64,000 nucleotides of DNA from Monoplex corrugatus (taxonomy: Eukaryota > Mollusca > Gastropoda > Littorinimorpha > Ranellidae): contig CM060312.1 in assembly GCA_030674185.1 (NCBI GenBank), positions 28,307,335-28,371,334 on the forward strand. Direction: 5' to 3'. Positions 1 through 11,387 of this stretch are shown here, piece by piece. A program made the position numbers and the translations under genes. The notes beneath the pieces are model-generated. The model did no database searches. It saw only the letters and a list, made by a program, of their open reading frames with translations, and had not been told where the DNA came from. The stretch's first letter is position 1, and each line of letters begins with the position of its first letter.

Positions 1-5
1 TGGAC

Positions 6-470
6 TCATCCGAAAAACAAGACCCGGGCCCACTGTTGCCTTGTCCAGGTCACGTGCTCCCTGGCCCAGGTCATGCGGCGCACTCTGTTGACCGGTGACA
101 GCACGGGTCGGACGGCCGGTCTCCGTGACCTCAAGTTTGCCTCATGTAGCCGTCTTCTCACCGTGCTGCAGCTGATGTTAGCACCTGTTGCGTCCCTCAG
201 CTGACCCCTCAAGGTCACCGCAGTGGATGCCCTTTCCCTCAGGACGGAGAGGGCAAGGTAGCGGTCTTGCTGTCTTGTCGTTACTCTGGGTCGACCCGTG
301 TGACGCCTTTCCTGGACTGCTCCAGTCTCATTGAAGCGCTCCAGCAGTCTCTGGATTGTGGAATGCGACACTTCAAGTCGTCTAGCAACTTCCCGCTGCG
401 CTAGGCCTTCATCAAGCAGAGCGAGGGCTCTCCCCCGCTGCTCATCCGTCATCCGTCGTCTTGCAAGCAT
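6..470 (-). pseudogene. Tc1/mariner transposase, N-terminal part, frameshifted and cut by window edge
   Basis: This reads as the DNA-binding half of a Tc1-like transposase, the enzyme that cuts and pastes the element through its inverted repeats. Seen: a paired helix-turn-helix region (EQRGRALALLDEGLAQREVA, then a second HTH with GRP-type linker 'RRHTGRPRV'), then 'LRSRRPAVRPVLSP' and 'WTRQQWARVLF', which in the family comes just before the first catalytic Asp (motif DES). Here the frame breaks at VLFFG-stop: one extra T in the T-run at about positions 14-19 (complement) moves DES out of frame. The start at 470 gives the normal short N-terminus. The rest of the gene lies outside the window. 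It is a different family from the copy at 18.4-20.0 kb. Confidence 0.85.
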
Positions 471-1022
471 GGTTAAAACGAACCAAGAACGGGTCCTTTT
501 TATCCTCGTCTGCGGGCAACTTTGGCTGGAGTAGTGTTCAAAAAGGGCTTGCCTTGCACGTGCAAAGCGAATTTTGTCGCTACCTTGCCTGCGTCGTCAG
601 AGAGACCCTGCTGAAGATTCGACAATTTCGTGTGGAAATTGTCTTCCTTGGGCCGCCCATTGCAAATCGGCAAATCCCCAAACACGTGCCAAAAGGAAAC
701 TGCAATGTTGTCTGAGCTCTTATCCATTCAGTTACGGCAACGAATTGGAGAAAAGAGTAAGAGAAAATAGGTTATTTCTCCTTTCAAAAATTGACTCAAA
801 AACGTTCCTGGCCCTTCAATAATGACGTGTAGTATAAATATTTTCGACATTTCTGTCATCATCAGATCACGTGGAAAAGAAAGAATATAACATTAATGTT
901 GTTATCGTATCAATGTGATGTAATATCAACATATCCGAGGATAAACGCAGAGGTCAAGTGATCAGGGAATACTGTACTGATTACGACTTAAACGTGAGTC
1001 TGCTCCTGCATTCATCCTTCAT

Positions 1023-1024
<2 letters not shown>
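471..1024. other. Presumed 5' flank of the Tc1 copy, no gene
   Basis: Sequence upstream (in the minus direction) of the transposase start. It presumably holds the element's 5' untranslated region and terminal repeat, but the other terminus is outside the window, so the inverted repeat cannot be paired and the element boundary is unknown. Short overlapping reading frames here have no protein-like features. Confidence 0.3.
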
Positions 1025-1091
<67 letters not shown>

Positions 1092-1160
1092 TGCGTGGAT
1101 ATGTGTGTGTGTGTACACACACACACATATATATATGTATATGTATATAAATATATATCT
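1025..1160. repeat. (TG)n/(AC)n/(AT)n compound microsatellite
   Basis: About 64 bp of uninterrupted TG, then a short AC block and an AT-rich block. The overlapping V-C and T-H reading frames come only from the dinucleotide repeat. Confidence 0.95.
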
Positions 1161-1576
1161 ATATATACATAATGTATTTTATATATGTATATATTGTAGT
1201 TTATATAAATCATGTATTTATATGCTAAAATCAATGCAGAAAATCTGGGCAGATCTTAATCTTAAGGTCGCCTGACCTTGAAAAAGCTTCAATTGAAATA
1301 AGATTGTATGTGCCATTAGGTACAGATGTATACTACCACAACAGTGAAATCAGGTTTTAAACATTGTCAGACGTTCCTGAGAAAGTGTTGTTCTCTCAGA
1401 AAGTGCTGATTTTCTGTTTTGTTTTGTCCGTGTGATCCTGACCTTGGAACTTTATCCTGCAAACTTACGCTTTGACGACTCTTCAACAGTCTACATCTTT
1501 ACCAAAATTTGATGAAGATCCACTTATAAAGAGCTGAAGAAATCTCGTTCACACATTTTTGTCACAGCTAGACAAA

Positions 1577-1607
1577 ACACGCGCGCGCGCGCGCACACAC
1601 ACACACA

Positions 1608-1676
<69 letters not shown>

Positions 1677-1684
1677 ACACACAA
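1577..1684. repeat. (CG)/(AC)n microsatellite
   Basis: A short alternating CG run followed by about 100 bp of AC with a few interruptions. It is a purine-pyrimidine alternating tract with Z-DNA potential. It directly abuts the LINE remnant that follows. Confidence 0.95.
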
Positions 1685-1705
1685 AATACACACACCCATT
1701 CAACA

Positions 1706-2220
1706 AGTTTCACTCCCTTTTCATTTTGTGTGCGAAGCCATGAGGTCCAATTATGTCGTCCACTCTATCGTGTCCCACTTCAGCATTGAAATCTCCCATT
1801 ATTACTGTTATATCCTGAGATTTGCATTGAGCCTTGGCCATCTCTAATATTTCATAGAAGTTGTCAATTTCTTCCTGAGTACTTATGGACGTTGGTGCAT
1901 ATATCTGGATGATGTTGACATCAAATTGCCTTCCAATTTAACTAATAAAACTCGGTCCGAAACTGCCCAGTATCCTTTGATAGACTTTGACTTGTCCCTT
2001 TCCACTATGATGTCTACTCCTCTTTCATGTCTATCTCCACCAGAATATAATATGATTTAATGATTGCCTGATGTTATCATGCCTGCCCCCTTCCATCTCA
2101 CTTCCCCTAGTCCTAAAATATTGATGCTAAGCCTTTTCGTCTCTTTTTTGACGTTTTCGAATTTTCCTTTTTGCAGCAATGTTCCTACATTCTACGTTGC
2201 AATTTTTGATGTTTTTGTTG
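1706..2220 (-). pseudogene. LINE endonuclease (APE-type) remnant
   Basis: Read on the minus strand this is the N-terminal endonuclease domain of a non-LTR retrotransposon, which nicks target DNA to prime reverse transcription. Seen: the stretch from about 1925 down to 1706 is open and carries 'VNIIQIYAPTS', 'EEIDNFYEILEMAKAQC' and the family signature 'ITVIMGDFNAEVG' (catalytic GDFN), followed by 'GPHGFA'. Upstream (1930-2220) the frame is broken several times but still resembles the domain start (GSEMEGG-like, and a decayed 'NVGTLLQ'-like beginning near 2200). No reverse transcriptase follows; the (AC)n tract cuts it off at 1684. A dead fragment. Confidence 0.8.
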
Positions 2221-2501
2221 TTGTTCGTTCGTTATTCTGATCGCAGCAGCTTGCTGACGGTCGGGTGTCACCTGACCCTGAGTTTGATGACAAGTGGACA
2301 AATTAAGTTACATGTAAAGGTGGATATATGAAGGAAAAAGAAAAAACAAACAAACCCAAAAAACAACAACCCGGGAATGGTGAAGGTATACATTTCACTC
2401 TGTGAGGGTGGGTGAGGGGGCACGGATTGCGTGATTGCACAGACCTACACATCGCTTGTGTATGAGCGTGTGTATGTATGCAGCACGTCTGCGTGTGTGT
2501 G

Positions 2502-2554
<53 letters not shown>

Positions 2555-2795
2555 CAGAGAGAGGTTTTTCTTTGACAACAACGACCTACTTTCTGGCTTG
2601 TTAGTATTAATACGCTGAATAGTTTATGAATTCGCGCGTGTAACTAGGTCATTGTCTATCGCCTTCGTTTCTTCAGAAAATACCGCTTTGCGTTGCCATT
2701 TGCTGAAACAAGATATTAGAAATGAAAACCACAAGGTATTTCTCGATATAGAATCATTTTTGATGGAACATGTACTTTTCTTGCATTTATCACAA
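2221..2795. other. Upstream region of RBM15-like gene
   Basis: Non-coding. It holds a (GA)n tract at about 2505-2563 and AT-rich sequence. No protein-like frame was seen. The 3' part probably contains the RBM15-like promoter. Confidence 0.5.
2505..2563. repeat. (GA)n microsatellite
   Basis: About 58 bp of near-perfect GA repeat, 330-390 bp upstream of the RBM15-like ATG. Purine-only tracts of this kind are common in metazoan promoters; no function can be shown here. Confidence 0.9.
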
Positions 2796-2796
2796 C

Positions 2797-2826
2797 TGCT
2801 TCCTGTCGGGGAAGATGGCGGCGCAT
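2797..2826 (+). promoter_or_regulatory. ETS- and YY1-like core promoter motifs of the RBM15-like gene
   Basis: CTTCCTG (about 2799-2805, an ETS-type site on the minus strand) is followed within 10 bp by GAAGATGGCGGCGC (2811-2824), a close match to the YY1 consensus AAGATGGCGGC. This pair commonly sits at or just after the start site of TATA-less housekeeping genes. It lies about 70-95 bp upstream of the ATG, so a start near 2800 would give a very short 5' UTR. Inference from motifs only. Confidence 0.5.
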
Positions 2827-2892
2827 TTGTTGGGCTAAGTTACCGGTTTTCATAGACATATATTTTATTTCAGCCAGGTTTAATTCAAAGCA

Positions 2893-5193
2893 ATGAAACG
2901 TCAGGACAGAGAAGGGTCACCTCGGGGGAATAAGCGTTCCAGGTCAGCGTATGGTCCGCCTGATCATGGAATGGGTAGGGACAGAATGAGCCCAGATTTT
3001 GATCGCAGAAGCGGACGCAAGTTTATGGGTGATGGGCCTCGGGAGGGTAAGCCTTTTCGGGAATATGATGATATGGACCCACCCCGTAAACATTTTAGAG
3101 ATGATAGAATGCCAGAACAAACCTTTGTGCCACCAATGCGTAACAGTGGTTCTGGAGACAATGATTATAGATCTTTGTGCATTACAAACATTCCAAGTAA
3201 AGTGTCAGATGCAGCACTAAAAGACGCCCTGCTTCATGAATTTTGGAAATTCGGTGAAATGAACGTGAAAGTTACTTTTTCTGGGGACCAGAGAGTAGCA
3301 TACATAAATTTCAGATACCCTGAAGATGCTAGAATGGCAAAGCACAAAGGGAGAAATGATATTTTTGATAGACCTTTTCGGATTGAACCAGTTTTCAATA
3401 AAATAAGAAGTGGTAGCCCCAATGAATTCAGTAACAGAGACCATTTTTCTTTTCATAACCGTCGAAATTCACCACCACCATACCCACCACCAGTCCCCCC
3501 AGACATGTCAAGGGGTCCATTGGGAAGTGGAAGGCAAGGCCCTCCTCCAAGTATGGCAGGAAGAGCCCCACCATTTCCCCCAGACCGTGGCCCTGCTATG
3601 ATGTTCACAACCCCTCCCCCAGTGCATGACGGTGAGGCGAGAAGAAATGAAAAGTTTCCATACCATTTGAACCATATTGACCCTGAATTTGATGACAAAG
3701 CCACAAGGACTTTATTTGTGGGAAACCTAGATGTGAATATATCTGAGATGGAACTGCGGCACATCTTTGAAAAGTATGGTTTTGTTGAAGACATTGATAT
3801 CAAGCGACCACAAAAAGGGCAGGGAAATGCATATGCATTTATTAAGTTTGTCAACTTAGATTGTGCTCATAGATCAAAAGTTGAAATGTCAGGTAAATAC
3901 ATTGGCAAGTTTCAGTGTAAGATCGGTTATGGCAAGGTGACACCAACAACATGTCTGTGGGTGGGAGGCATTGGCCCATGGATTTCAAGAGAAACTTTGG
4001 AACAAGAATTTGATAGATTTGGTGCTATTCAGAGGATTGAATGGCCTTCTGCAAAGAGTTTTGCGTATGTTTTGTATGATAGTATTGAAGCGGCAAAAGC
4101 TGCTTGCCAGGAAATGCGTGGCTGCCCTTTAGGTGGTCCTGATCGTCGATTGCGTGTTGACTTTGCTGACATTGCTCATGTCAGCAATCCAGTGTTTCAT
4201 GGAGGCCCTCCTCCTAGATCATACATTGTTCCTGACCGTCAGTTTGACAGAGCAGCCCCATGGAGAAGCCCTAGTGGGAATGGCCAGATGGATCGTGGGG
4301 GTGGTCGCAGAGAAGAGTGGTATGGAGATAGAGATCAGTCTGGTTATCGTAACAATCGAGGTGGAGATCATATCCCTGATGTGGAAGGTCGACGTGGTCG
4401 TGAAGATTGGGCCAACTATCCTGATGATGTTGAAAGACGACGTCGTCCACGATCACCCGGTGAATATGGAGGAGGACCACCATATGAGAGAAGAAGTCGT
4501 TCACCAGACAGGAGAGACTTTCAGCATGATCGTGGGACTAGAGATGAGATGCGTGGTTCTGGTGGTCGTGGTGATATAGCTGATAGGGATGGTGGGCGAC
4601 GGGAAGAAAAGAACAGAAGTGATCCTGCTGATCTAGATCCAGTTGATCACATCCGTAGTCTTAGTGATCTGGCTAAGAACTTGCCGGTGGCATGGAACGG
4701 GGCTTTGATCTTAAAGAACAGTGCTTTTGCTGCACGCATGCATGTTGTAAGTGGTGACGTGACTATTGTTGATACATTGATGAGAGACCCAACAACCACA
4801 GAGGCTCCAGTTCTTCGTATCACCCAGCGTCTTCGCCTCGATCAGCCTAAGTTAGAAGATGTTGGACGGCGCATTTCCAGTGCTGGCCGACATGGCCATT
4901 GTATTTTATTGGCCATGCCATCAACGTTACAGAATTATGATGAGCATGTGGGTGTGGCGCAGCAACGTCCATTGAAAAATCTGGTTTCCTACTTGAAACA
5001 GAAAGAAGCAGCAGGTGTTATCTCTTTACCACCTAACCCAACCTCTGACAAAAATGTGGGTGTACTGCATGCTTTTCCGCCATGTCAGTTTGGTTACAAT
5101 TTCCTTTTGAAACGTTCACCCAAGCTGCCATCAGAGTTTGCGTCAGTGAAAGAGGAATATTTAGTGGTGGTTGTAGTTGTTGGGGCCAACTAG
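2893..5193 (+). CDS. nito/RBM15-like: RBM15/Spenito-like split-ends family protein (3 RRM + SPOC)
   Basis: A nuclear RNA-binding adaptor. In the family, RBM15/Spenito binds U-rich RNA and brings the m6A methyltransferase complex (METTL3/14-WTAP) to transcripts; it also acts in splicing and sex determination. Seen in 766 codons: basic N-terminus (residues 1-90); RRM1 about 92-170 (SLCITNIP ... VAYINF); a Pro-rich linker 190-240; RRM2 about 272-349 (RTLFVGNLDV ... GNAYAFIKF); RRM3 about 352-426 (CLWVGGIGPW ... FAYVLYD); an Arg/Gly/Asp-rich linker 442-578 with RSRSP; SPOC domain about 585-766 (AWNGALILKNSAFAARMHV ... RPLKNLVSYLKQKEAAGVI ... GVLHAFPPC ... EEYLVVVVVVGAN). The length fits Drosophila Spenito (about 790 aa). 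The coding region is one exon, as in most animals. The ATG has A at -3. A possible splice acceptor (ATTTTATTTCAG, ending 2873) lies 19 bp upstream, so a 5'-UTR intron is possible. Confidence 0.96.
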   Translation: MKRQDREGSPRGNKRSRSAYGPPDHGMGRDRMSPDFDRRSGRKFMGDGPREGKPFREYDDMDPPRKHFRDDRMPEQTFVPPMRNSGSGDNDYRSLCITNIPSKVSDAALKDALLHEFWKFGEMNVKVTFSGDQRVAYINFRYPEDARMAKHKGRNDIFDRPFRIEPVFNKIRSGSPNEFSNRDHFSFHNRRNSPPPYPPPVPPDMSRGPLGSGRQGPPPSMAGRAPPFPPDRGPAMMFTTPPPVHDGEARRNEKFPYHLNHIDPEFDDKATRTLFVGNLDVNISEMELRHIFEKYGFVEDIDIKRPQKGQGNAYAFIKFVNLDCAHRSKVEMSGKYIGKFQCKIGYGKVTPTTCLWVGGIGPWISRETLEQEFDRFGAIQRIEWPSAKSFAYVLYDSIEAAKAACQEMRGCPLGGPDRRLRVDFADIAHVSNPVFHGGPPPRSYIVPDRQFDRAAPWRSPSGNGQMDRGGGRREEWYGDRDQSGYRNNRGGDHIPDVEGRRGREDWANYPDDVERRRRPRSPGEYGGGPPYERRSRSPDRRDFQHDRGTRDEMRGSGGRGDIADRDGGRREEKNRSDPADLDPVDHIRSLSDLAKNLPVAWNGALILKNSAFAARMHVVSGDVTIVDTLMRDPTTTEAPVLRITQRLRLDQPKLEDVGRRISSAGRHGHCILLAMPSTLQNYDEHVGVAQQRPLKNLVSYLKQKEAAGVISLPPNPTSDKNVGVLHAFPPCQFGYNFLLKRSPKLPSEFASVKEEYLVVVVVVGAN

Positions 5194-6665
5194 GCTTGTT
5201 AAGAACAAATTTGTCTGTGACTGGTAAGATTGAAAACCTAAATCTTTGCTGCTTTAAAACAGACTAAGTATCACACAGAGAACACACTCTGTGTGTGTGT
5301 TATTATTAATTTTTATGTCAGACCATCTTATTCATGATGCCTCAAATATAAAAGTTCATATTTATAACTTAAGCTTGTCATCTTGATTTTCAGTATTATG
5401 TGATGTGTTTGATGTATTACAGGAAGTCTTAAAAAAATTGTAAAGAGCTGTTTGAAGACAATGAACAAAATGACTTTTGTCAATATTACTTATATAAATT
5501 AAAAGTAAAACATGCCATTAAATTAATTAACACTGCTGTGGAACCTAATCCCAACTTAGCCCTTTGATCTCTTAGCATATTCACTAACTTCTTTCATATT
5601 GGTCACACTCCTTATAAGCGCTATGACCTATTTGAAAAAGATATTCACTCTCCAGTGACCAGAAAAGAACAATATAATTACTATATAGTTACTTATTACA
5701 ATTAATTTGATTAATTTTTAATTGTTCTTAGTACTATTAGTAACAGTCCAAAGAAAATATGTGCTGGTGTTCTTGTCTAACACAAATTTGTCTCTATAAA
5801 AAGAAGTTCAGTTTCAGTTTCTCAAGATAACATTTCTGTGCTAGGTATGAATTCCCTATGCACTGATGTCACTGCCATTTGATGGAGAAGATCAAAATGA
5901 TCATGGCATAAGCCTTAAGCCTGCATGTAAGCCCTATGTGCTTGCAAGGTCTTGAGGTCCTACCTAGCTTATGGGTTTTTATATCTTTCATTTATATCAG
6001 TCTGTCACTGGAACAATCTCAGCTGCATGTGTATCTATATCTGTGTGAAAAAAAAAACTAAACCAAATGAAATCACAACTAACCTTGTTGTTTAAATTTA
6101 TGGATGTCTTATATAATCATATCACAATCACACCGCAAAAACCTAGCCTCATCTGCCTGCCAATATGATTAAAGTAATGTCTCTCTTATCATAGCACCTC
6201 CATTCCATCTTCCACCCCTGAAAAAAAAAAAGAAATAAAAAGAGAATATCATACTCTTGGAATTGCTATTTGGTTGGACTACAGCCACTTTTCCTGAAAA
6301 GAACCTAGCACAATCATGGTTTTGTATACTTATCTGTAGATCTACCTCAGTTAGTAGTATGAAATGTAAACTGCGTCTCAGACACTTTGTGGTCTGCAGG
6401 ATGAAGGCAAGAGAAAAGATGGCGCAATCCATCTTGGTAGACTAGTCAGTGAGTGACCTAGAAGCATATCACTGTACCTGGTATATATACATAACACCCG
6501 TCAGTACAAGCTAAAGCCAAAAGCCAAAAGCCAAAGCCAAAATATGAAAACACAGGAAGCACAAAATATGGTATAAAAAATCTTATATATTTTAATGAAT
6601 AGGGCGGTGGCTTTTAACCATATCAAGCCTGCCCACCAGCACCGGAAAAGAAATGAAAAAAACCA

Positions 6666-6740
6666 TCTCTGTTTAAAAATGCAATACCCATACATCAATA
6701 CAACTCTGTTTAAAAATGCAATACCCATACATCAATACAA
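6666..6740. repeat. 37-bp tandem duplication
   Basis: Two adjacent near-identical copies of a unit starting CTCTGTTTAAAAATGC and ending CATCAATACAA. Non-coding; a recent local slippage or duplication. Confidence 0.85.
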
Positions 6741-8019
6741 CAACTACTGCTGGCTTATAGTGATAGACATAATACCAGTGCACTCTTAATAATCCAATGT
6801 CTGTGCAGTTAACTCAAGTTGATATACATAGCACATTGTTGATTGAGAAACCTCCAGAAGAACCAGCGTTAATTGAGGAGCCTCTAGAAGCATTCACAGT
6901 TTACACGCTGCCATACTTCAGCAAGGGTCAGTTGGTATTCCCAATCAAGTTATCAAAGTAAATAACCCATCCTGGTTTACTCACCAGAATCTTCCAGTTA
7001 CCAGATTCTTTAGTGACCTTTTATTCTAGGCCCCAACACAATAGCTGAATAGCTTTCACCTGCAACAATGTAGGGAATGCATCCTTATGACCCAGGTAAT
7101 AGAACGAAGAAAAGAGATGCCATGCTCTCAACACAAAACCAGACACTTTGTTTGTTCCTACTGTATTTACAGCTATCTGAAGTTTCCTAGAGTAGTCCTG
7201 ATATCTAGGAAAACAACAGCTCTGTTCTTGTTTCACACAGATGACTTTAAAAAAAAGATATATGATGTGGCTGCTGGTACTTGCTCAGCAGAACACAAAG
7301 TGATAACCTGCTCACTCAGCTGGTCAAAGCTGAATGAATGCCAGTCTGTGGTTACCCGCACTAAGCTTGGCACTAAAGCAATCAGTGCCACTAAGTGGAA
7401 TTCACTGTTGCTTTCTACAACTCAGCCTAAAGGGACGTCGCAGTTATCCCACTTGACACACTGTCAGATTTCCTAATTTGAAACATGCTTCCAGAGAAGA
7501 AGAATAGGGGACCAACAGTTTATTACTGTAAGCAGAAAATGGAAGGATTACACTTTAAAGGGTAGCTTACCAAGGAAGGGAAAAAACAAGGAAAAAAAAG
7601 GAAAAAGAAAATAAACAAGATACAGAAAAAGAAAAAAAAAAAAAAGAAAAAGAAGAAAAAAAAAAGAGGAAATCCTCTTTATAACTATAAATGAAATTGT
7701 TAGCAGTCAAAATTGACATTTCCCCTGCCCTGATAGATATATACATGTACAAAGCCAGAGCATGTTAAATCTACATTTAAACCAAACCCAATTACAGCTT
7801 GTTATTAAGTGCAGTATTTCTGTATGTCTGTTTTGCAGAGTCAGCATCTGGAAGTTCCTCTTGCTTTTCCCTCCTTCCTCCCACTCCTGCTGTCCCTTCC
7901 CCACCTCCACATCAACCACCTTCAACTCTTCACCTCCCCCTGATCCAGATCTGCATTACCATCAAACCAATGCCTGCTTGCGTGTGCATTGCACATGCAC
8001 ATGCATACACACACAAACC

Positions 8020-8038
8020 CACACACACACACACACAC

Positions 8039-8085
<47 letters not shown>

Positions 8086-8105
8086 CCCCTCTCTCTCTCT
8101 CTCTC
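8020..8105. repeat. (AC)n followed by (CT)n microsatellite
   Basis: About 60 bp of AC with one interruption, then about 17 bp of CT. The T-H-T-H reading frames over it are not genes. Confidence 0.95.
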
Positions 8106-8788
8106 AACAGAAATCATATGCCATTATTGTTTATGTTAATATGTACATTAAAAGAGCGCCACACCTCCAACTTTGACAGGAACTCTTGCGTGAATAATGA
8201 ACTCTTGCATTCTCTCAAGCTTGATCCAGAAACCTGACAGAATTCTGGGAGGCAAAAATCATATTTAACTTCTATGTTGTCTTAAACCTGTAAATGCTTG
8301 TACTGTAATTAACTTTTATGTTGTATAAATACTCTAAACACTTGTAGGCCTACCCTAACATCATTTCAGTTATCCAACTCTGCTGTTGTCTTGGTTTTAA
8401 TGTAAAGCCTGTGTGGAAGCAGTGGTTGCTGTTTGTTTTCTTGTGCCAGTTCTGTTTTGTTGATTCACGCTGAAATGTTGGTTGTGTGTATATTTATATC
8501 ACTGTGTGCATGTAGTTTATTTTTTCCCCGAATTATGTATTATTTATGAGTTTGTCAGACTGGAGGAAACATACAAAAAATATGATGTTAGGTGATAATT
8601 ATTTTTGATTGAGTCCTTGCTTAGCCATTTACAATGTTTAAGCTTTAATGAATAAGTTCTTTCTGTAGCATTGTTTGTTTTTATGTTAAACTATTTTGTC
8701 TTTTGAATTGATTTTTTTCTATATTTGTTGAGTTACTATTATCACACTGTTTTGCTTTTTGAAATGTCTGTATACTAGTGTGTGCATG

Positions 8789-8789
<1 letters not shown>

Positions 8790-8869
<80 letters not shown>
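8790..8869. repeat. (TG)n microsatellite
   Basis: About 78 bp of uninterrupted TG repeat. Its lack of interruptions suggests it is young and probably length-polymorphic. Confidence 0.95.
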
Positions 8870-9040
8870 GTGATATGAAGATCATTGATGTCAACATGTG
8901 AATCTGTCAAATAGTTGTATTAACTGAATGAAGTTTCCTGGTTACTTTACATGTTCCTGTATCATGTGTACAGTGGTTTTTGTTTTGTTTGTTTGTTTTT
9001 TTTTTGTAAGTGTTTTAATTCTTCTTGGATGTGCATAAGT

Positions 9041-9300
9041 ACCTTGTGTTTTCCATATGGTGAAGGCAGAATGTTTCTACATGAGTCTGCATGCTTTGTC
9101 TTTGATGGGCATGCAATACTGGGTGTTTTCATGTTTTCAGAAGCTAGTGACTTGACTTACAGGGTCTTTAACATTCATATTTGATTTTCTGCATGCATAT
9201 GTACTTGAAGGGGGTTTAGTCATTTACAGGTTTGCACACAGGTTGATCTGGAAGATCAGAAAATCATCATTCTTTACTCCCCAGGCAGGATGTACAGTGT
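9041..9300 (-). mobile_element. SINE family A copy, 3' body
   Basis: The minus strand reads 'GATCTTCCAGATCAACCTG', '...CCCCCTTCAAGTACATATGC', '...GTTAAAGACCCTGTAAGTC' and '...AAAACACCCAGTAT'. The same ordered blocks occur at 48.82-49.09 and 54.18-54.39 kb (+) and in part at 56.80-57.01 kb (-), so this is a dispersed repeat family. The tRNA-like head is not clear in this copy. Confidence 0.75.
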
Positions 9301-10103
9301 ATAACTTCTACATATTTCTCTTGTGATCACCTTCTGTGTATCTTTCACTGTTTATTAAGCATGTTCATGTAACCCCCCCCCCCCCCCCCCTTCCTTGCAG
9401 TGTTTGGGTAAAGCACATTAAGCTGACAGTAGTAGCTTTCGAGAGATGTCTGGAATGGCAGATAGTTTTTATTGTGAAACTGTTTGTCGGTGGGAATGGA
9501 GGTAAATGGATAAGAAAAGTATTTCAGATTCATATGTTTGGAAAGGGCTAACAAATGAATGTTGCTGAGAAGTAGTTGTCAGGAGAGAATGAAAATGTGT
9601 GCAAAAAAGTCTTGTTGTACTTTTGTTTCTTTCAGTTTCTGTTTTTCTTTTTACACAATGGATTTTATGAAAATTTGGCTGCTCTCCTAGAGGAATGCAA
9701 TGCCACCCATTTTTTTAATCCTGTGTGCATGTATGAAAGTGGATTTTTTTTTTCTAAAGAATTTTGCCAAGAATAATTTCTTTGTTGCTGTGGGGTCATT
9801 AATGTGCTCAATGTTGTAGTGTTCATTAAAAAAACAACCTTGTTACATAAACCTTGTTATTGTAAAAAAAAAAACCAACTCATTATATTGTTCTTATCCA
9901 TGGCAGTCTTTTCCCAGGACCTGATCTGTTTTCACAATTTTTTTCTCAGATTTGGAGAAATCCTCAGCTTGAGTAGTCCTACACTTTTTTTGTGGTGTGT
10001 GTGTGTGGCCTTTAGAGCGGCTTTTGTACACAGACTGGAGATACTGTTACCCCTGTTATCATCCATATTAGCTTTAGCTTGTTGATGGTATACTCTGTAT
10101 TAA

Positions 10104-10217
10104 GCCCTATCACTCCCTCACCCTATTCACTATTCCCTGACTCTTGTCTACTAGCTTACTGCAGAAAAGTGGTGGATCCAGTGATGGACTGATGGATAGG
10201 GCAAGAGAGATGAAAGG
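10104..10217. mobile_element. TTAA-flanked palindromic MITE, degenerate copy
   Basis: Flanked by TTAA at 10100-10103 and 10218-10221. The left end reads GCCCTATCACTCCCTCACCC and the right end GATAGGGCAAGAGAGATGAAAGG, an imperfect inverted repeat. It matches the better-preserved family members at 12.68, 54.70 and 57.15 kb but is shorter (114 bp). Confidence 0.6.
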
Positions 10218-10670
10218 TTAACAGATGTTGCACCTTGTAGGAAAGACCTAATGAAAAATATATAGTTGAGTGGCTTTTAGGAGAGTTTTGTTGTTGAAAA
10301 TGATTGTTTTAGTCTGCGTGTATATGTATTCTTTTCAAAATAATTTGTTTCATTTTTATTTACATATGAGTGGAAAAGTGTGCATATTGTGTCTGTTTTC
10401 CGAAAAAAAATTAGTATGATTGGTGAATCAAGCTTTGGAATCACAAGCATATTATTAGTGAATATCACAAACTACTTTTACCAAAATATCAGCCAGGTCC
10501 ATTATGAAACTGTCTCTAGAGGATCATTAAAAATAAGATAAAGGATAGCTTCTTACAGAATACTGCTAAAAACACCACACAGTGTAGTACATTATTGGTT
10601 GAAACAAATTATATCTAGTTTGTCATTGTCAAGTAGGCCTGTATATTTAATCTTAGTGTTCACATGTTCT

Positions 10671-10738
10671 GGTGTGTGTGTGTGTGCGTGTGTGTGTGTG
10701 TGTGCGTGCGTGCGTGTGTGCGTGCGTGTGTGCATGTG
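10671..10738. repeat. (TG)n/(CG) microsatellite
   Basis: Interrupted alternating TG tract with several CG steps. Confidence 0.9.
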
Positions 10739-11387
10739 TTTTTCCTGTATTACATCTTGGTATGAATGTTGATGACTTTTTGTGTTTTCGTTGTGAAAAG
10801 TAAGAAATTATGTGTGTTTTGAATGTAGTTGTCTTGAAAGAAGACATTACTTATTCACAAAATGATGAATATCTTATGTATCTTGAGAGAAGCTAGCCTT
10901 TGAAAATTACACATTGGCCAACCTTTGCATGTAAAGGTAATCTTATTGAGTTCAACTTTGCAAAGATTTCTTGATTATTCATGTCATTGGTGTGTTCCTT
11001 CTTGTGTCAGCAGTTTGCATTCTAGATTATTGTGTAAATTTGTTTTGGTGTTGTTTGTGTTATACTGAAAAAAGTCAGTGAGTCTTCGCAAACCTTTTGG
11101 AGTTTGATACAGCACAAAAATGCAGATGTGAAATCTGACAGATTATCCCCTGAATAGTGTTGTTTTTTGCAAATGTTCTCTGTGTGTTTAAAAAAAAAGG
11201 AGTGTTCAAGTTGTGATCATTGTTCTCTATTTTTGAGAGTAGGTCTACTTTTGAACTGGGGTGGCTGGTATTTTGACAAGGCATGTGTTCATTGCAGTTA
11301 TGTAAAGGGAACAGAAAAATCAGGATTTTACCTATTTCATTATTAAGTTTTTTTTAAATATTGTAGGCCTACTGAAATAAAGTTGTG

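Larger units (their letters stand above)
5194..9040 (+). other. 3' UTR and downstream flank of the RBM15-like gene, no second gene seen
   Basis: AT-rich and probably transcribed as 3' UTR for at least part of its length. I could not fix a polyadenylation site. It contains a 37-bp perfect tandem duplication (about 6666-6740), A-rich and GA-rich simple sequence (7575-7670), a possible degenerate SINE at 5850-5960 (ends ...GCTTGCAAGGTCTTGAGG) and microsatellites. A strong splice-acceptor-like sequence ends at 7837 (CTGTTTTGCAG) before a Pro/Ser-rich open frame; it could be an alternative 3' exon, but there is no matching donor I trust. Confidence 0.5.

Noticed and set aside
1025..1684. Open frames rich in Thr-His or Val-Cys over AC/TG repeats (here and at 8.0, 43.4, 53.2-53.8, 57.9-58.3 and 62.6 kb)
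   Set aside because: They are direct translations of dinucleotide repeats in every frame and both strands, with no unique sequence or start context.
3453..3854. 133-codon minus-strand frame inside the RBM15-like gene
   Set aside because: Antisense shadow of the Pro-rich linker and RRM2; the plus-strand frame has clear domains.
7838..7960. Alternative 3' exon of the RBM15-like gene
   Set aside because: The acceptor is good, but the frame is low-complexity Pro/Ser followed by an AC repeat, and the SPOC domain already ends normally at 5193.
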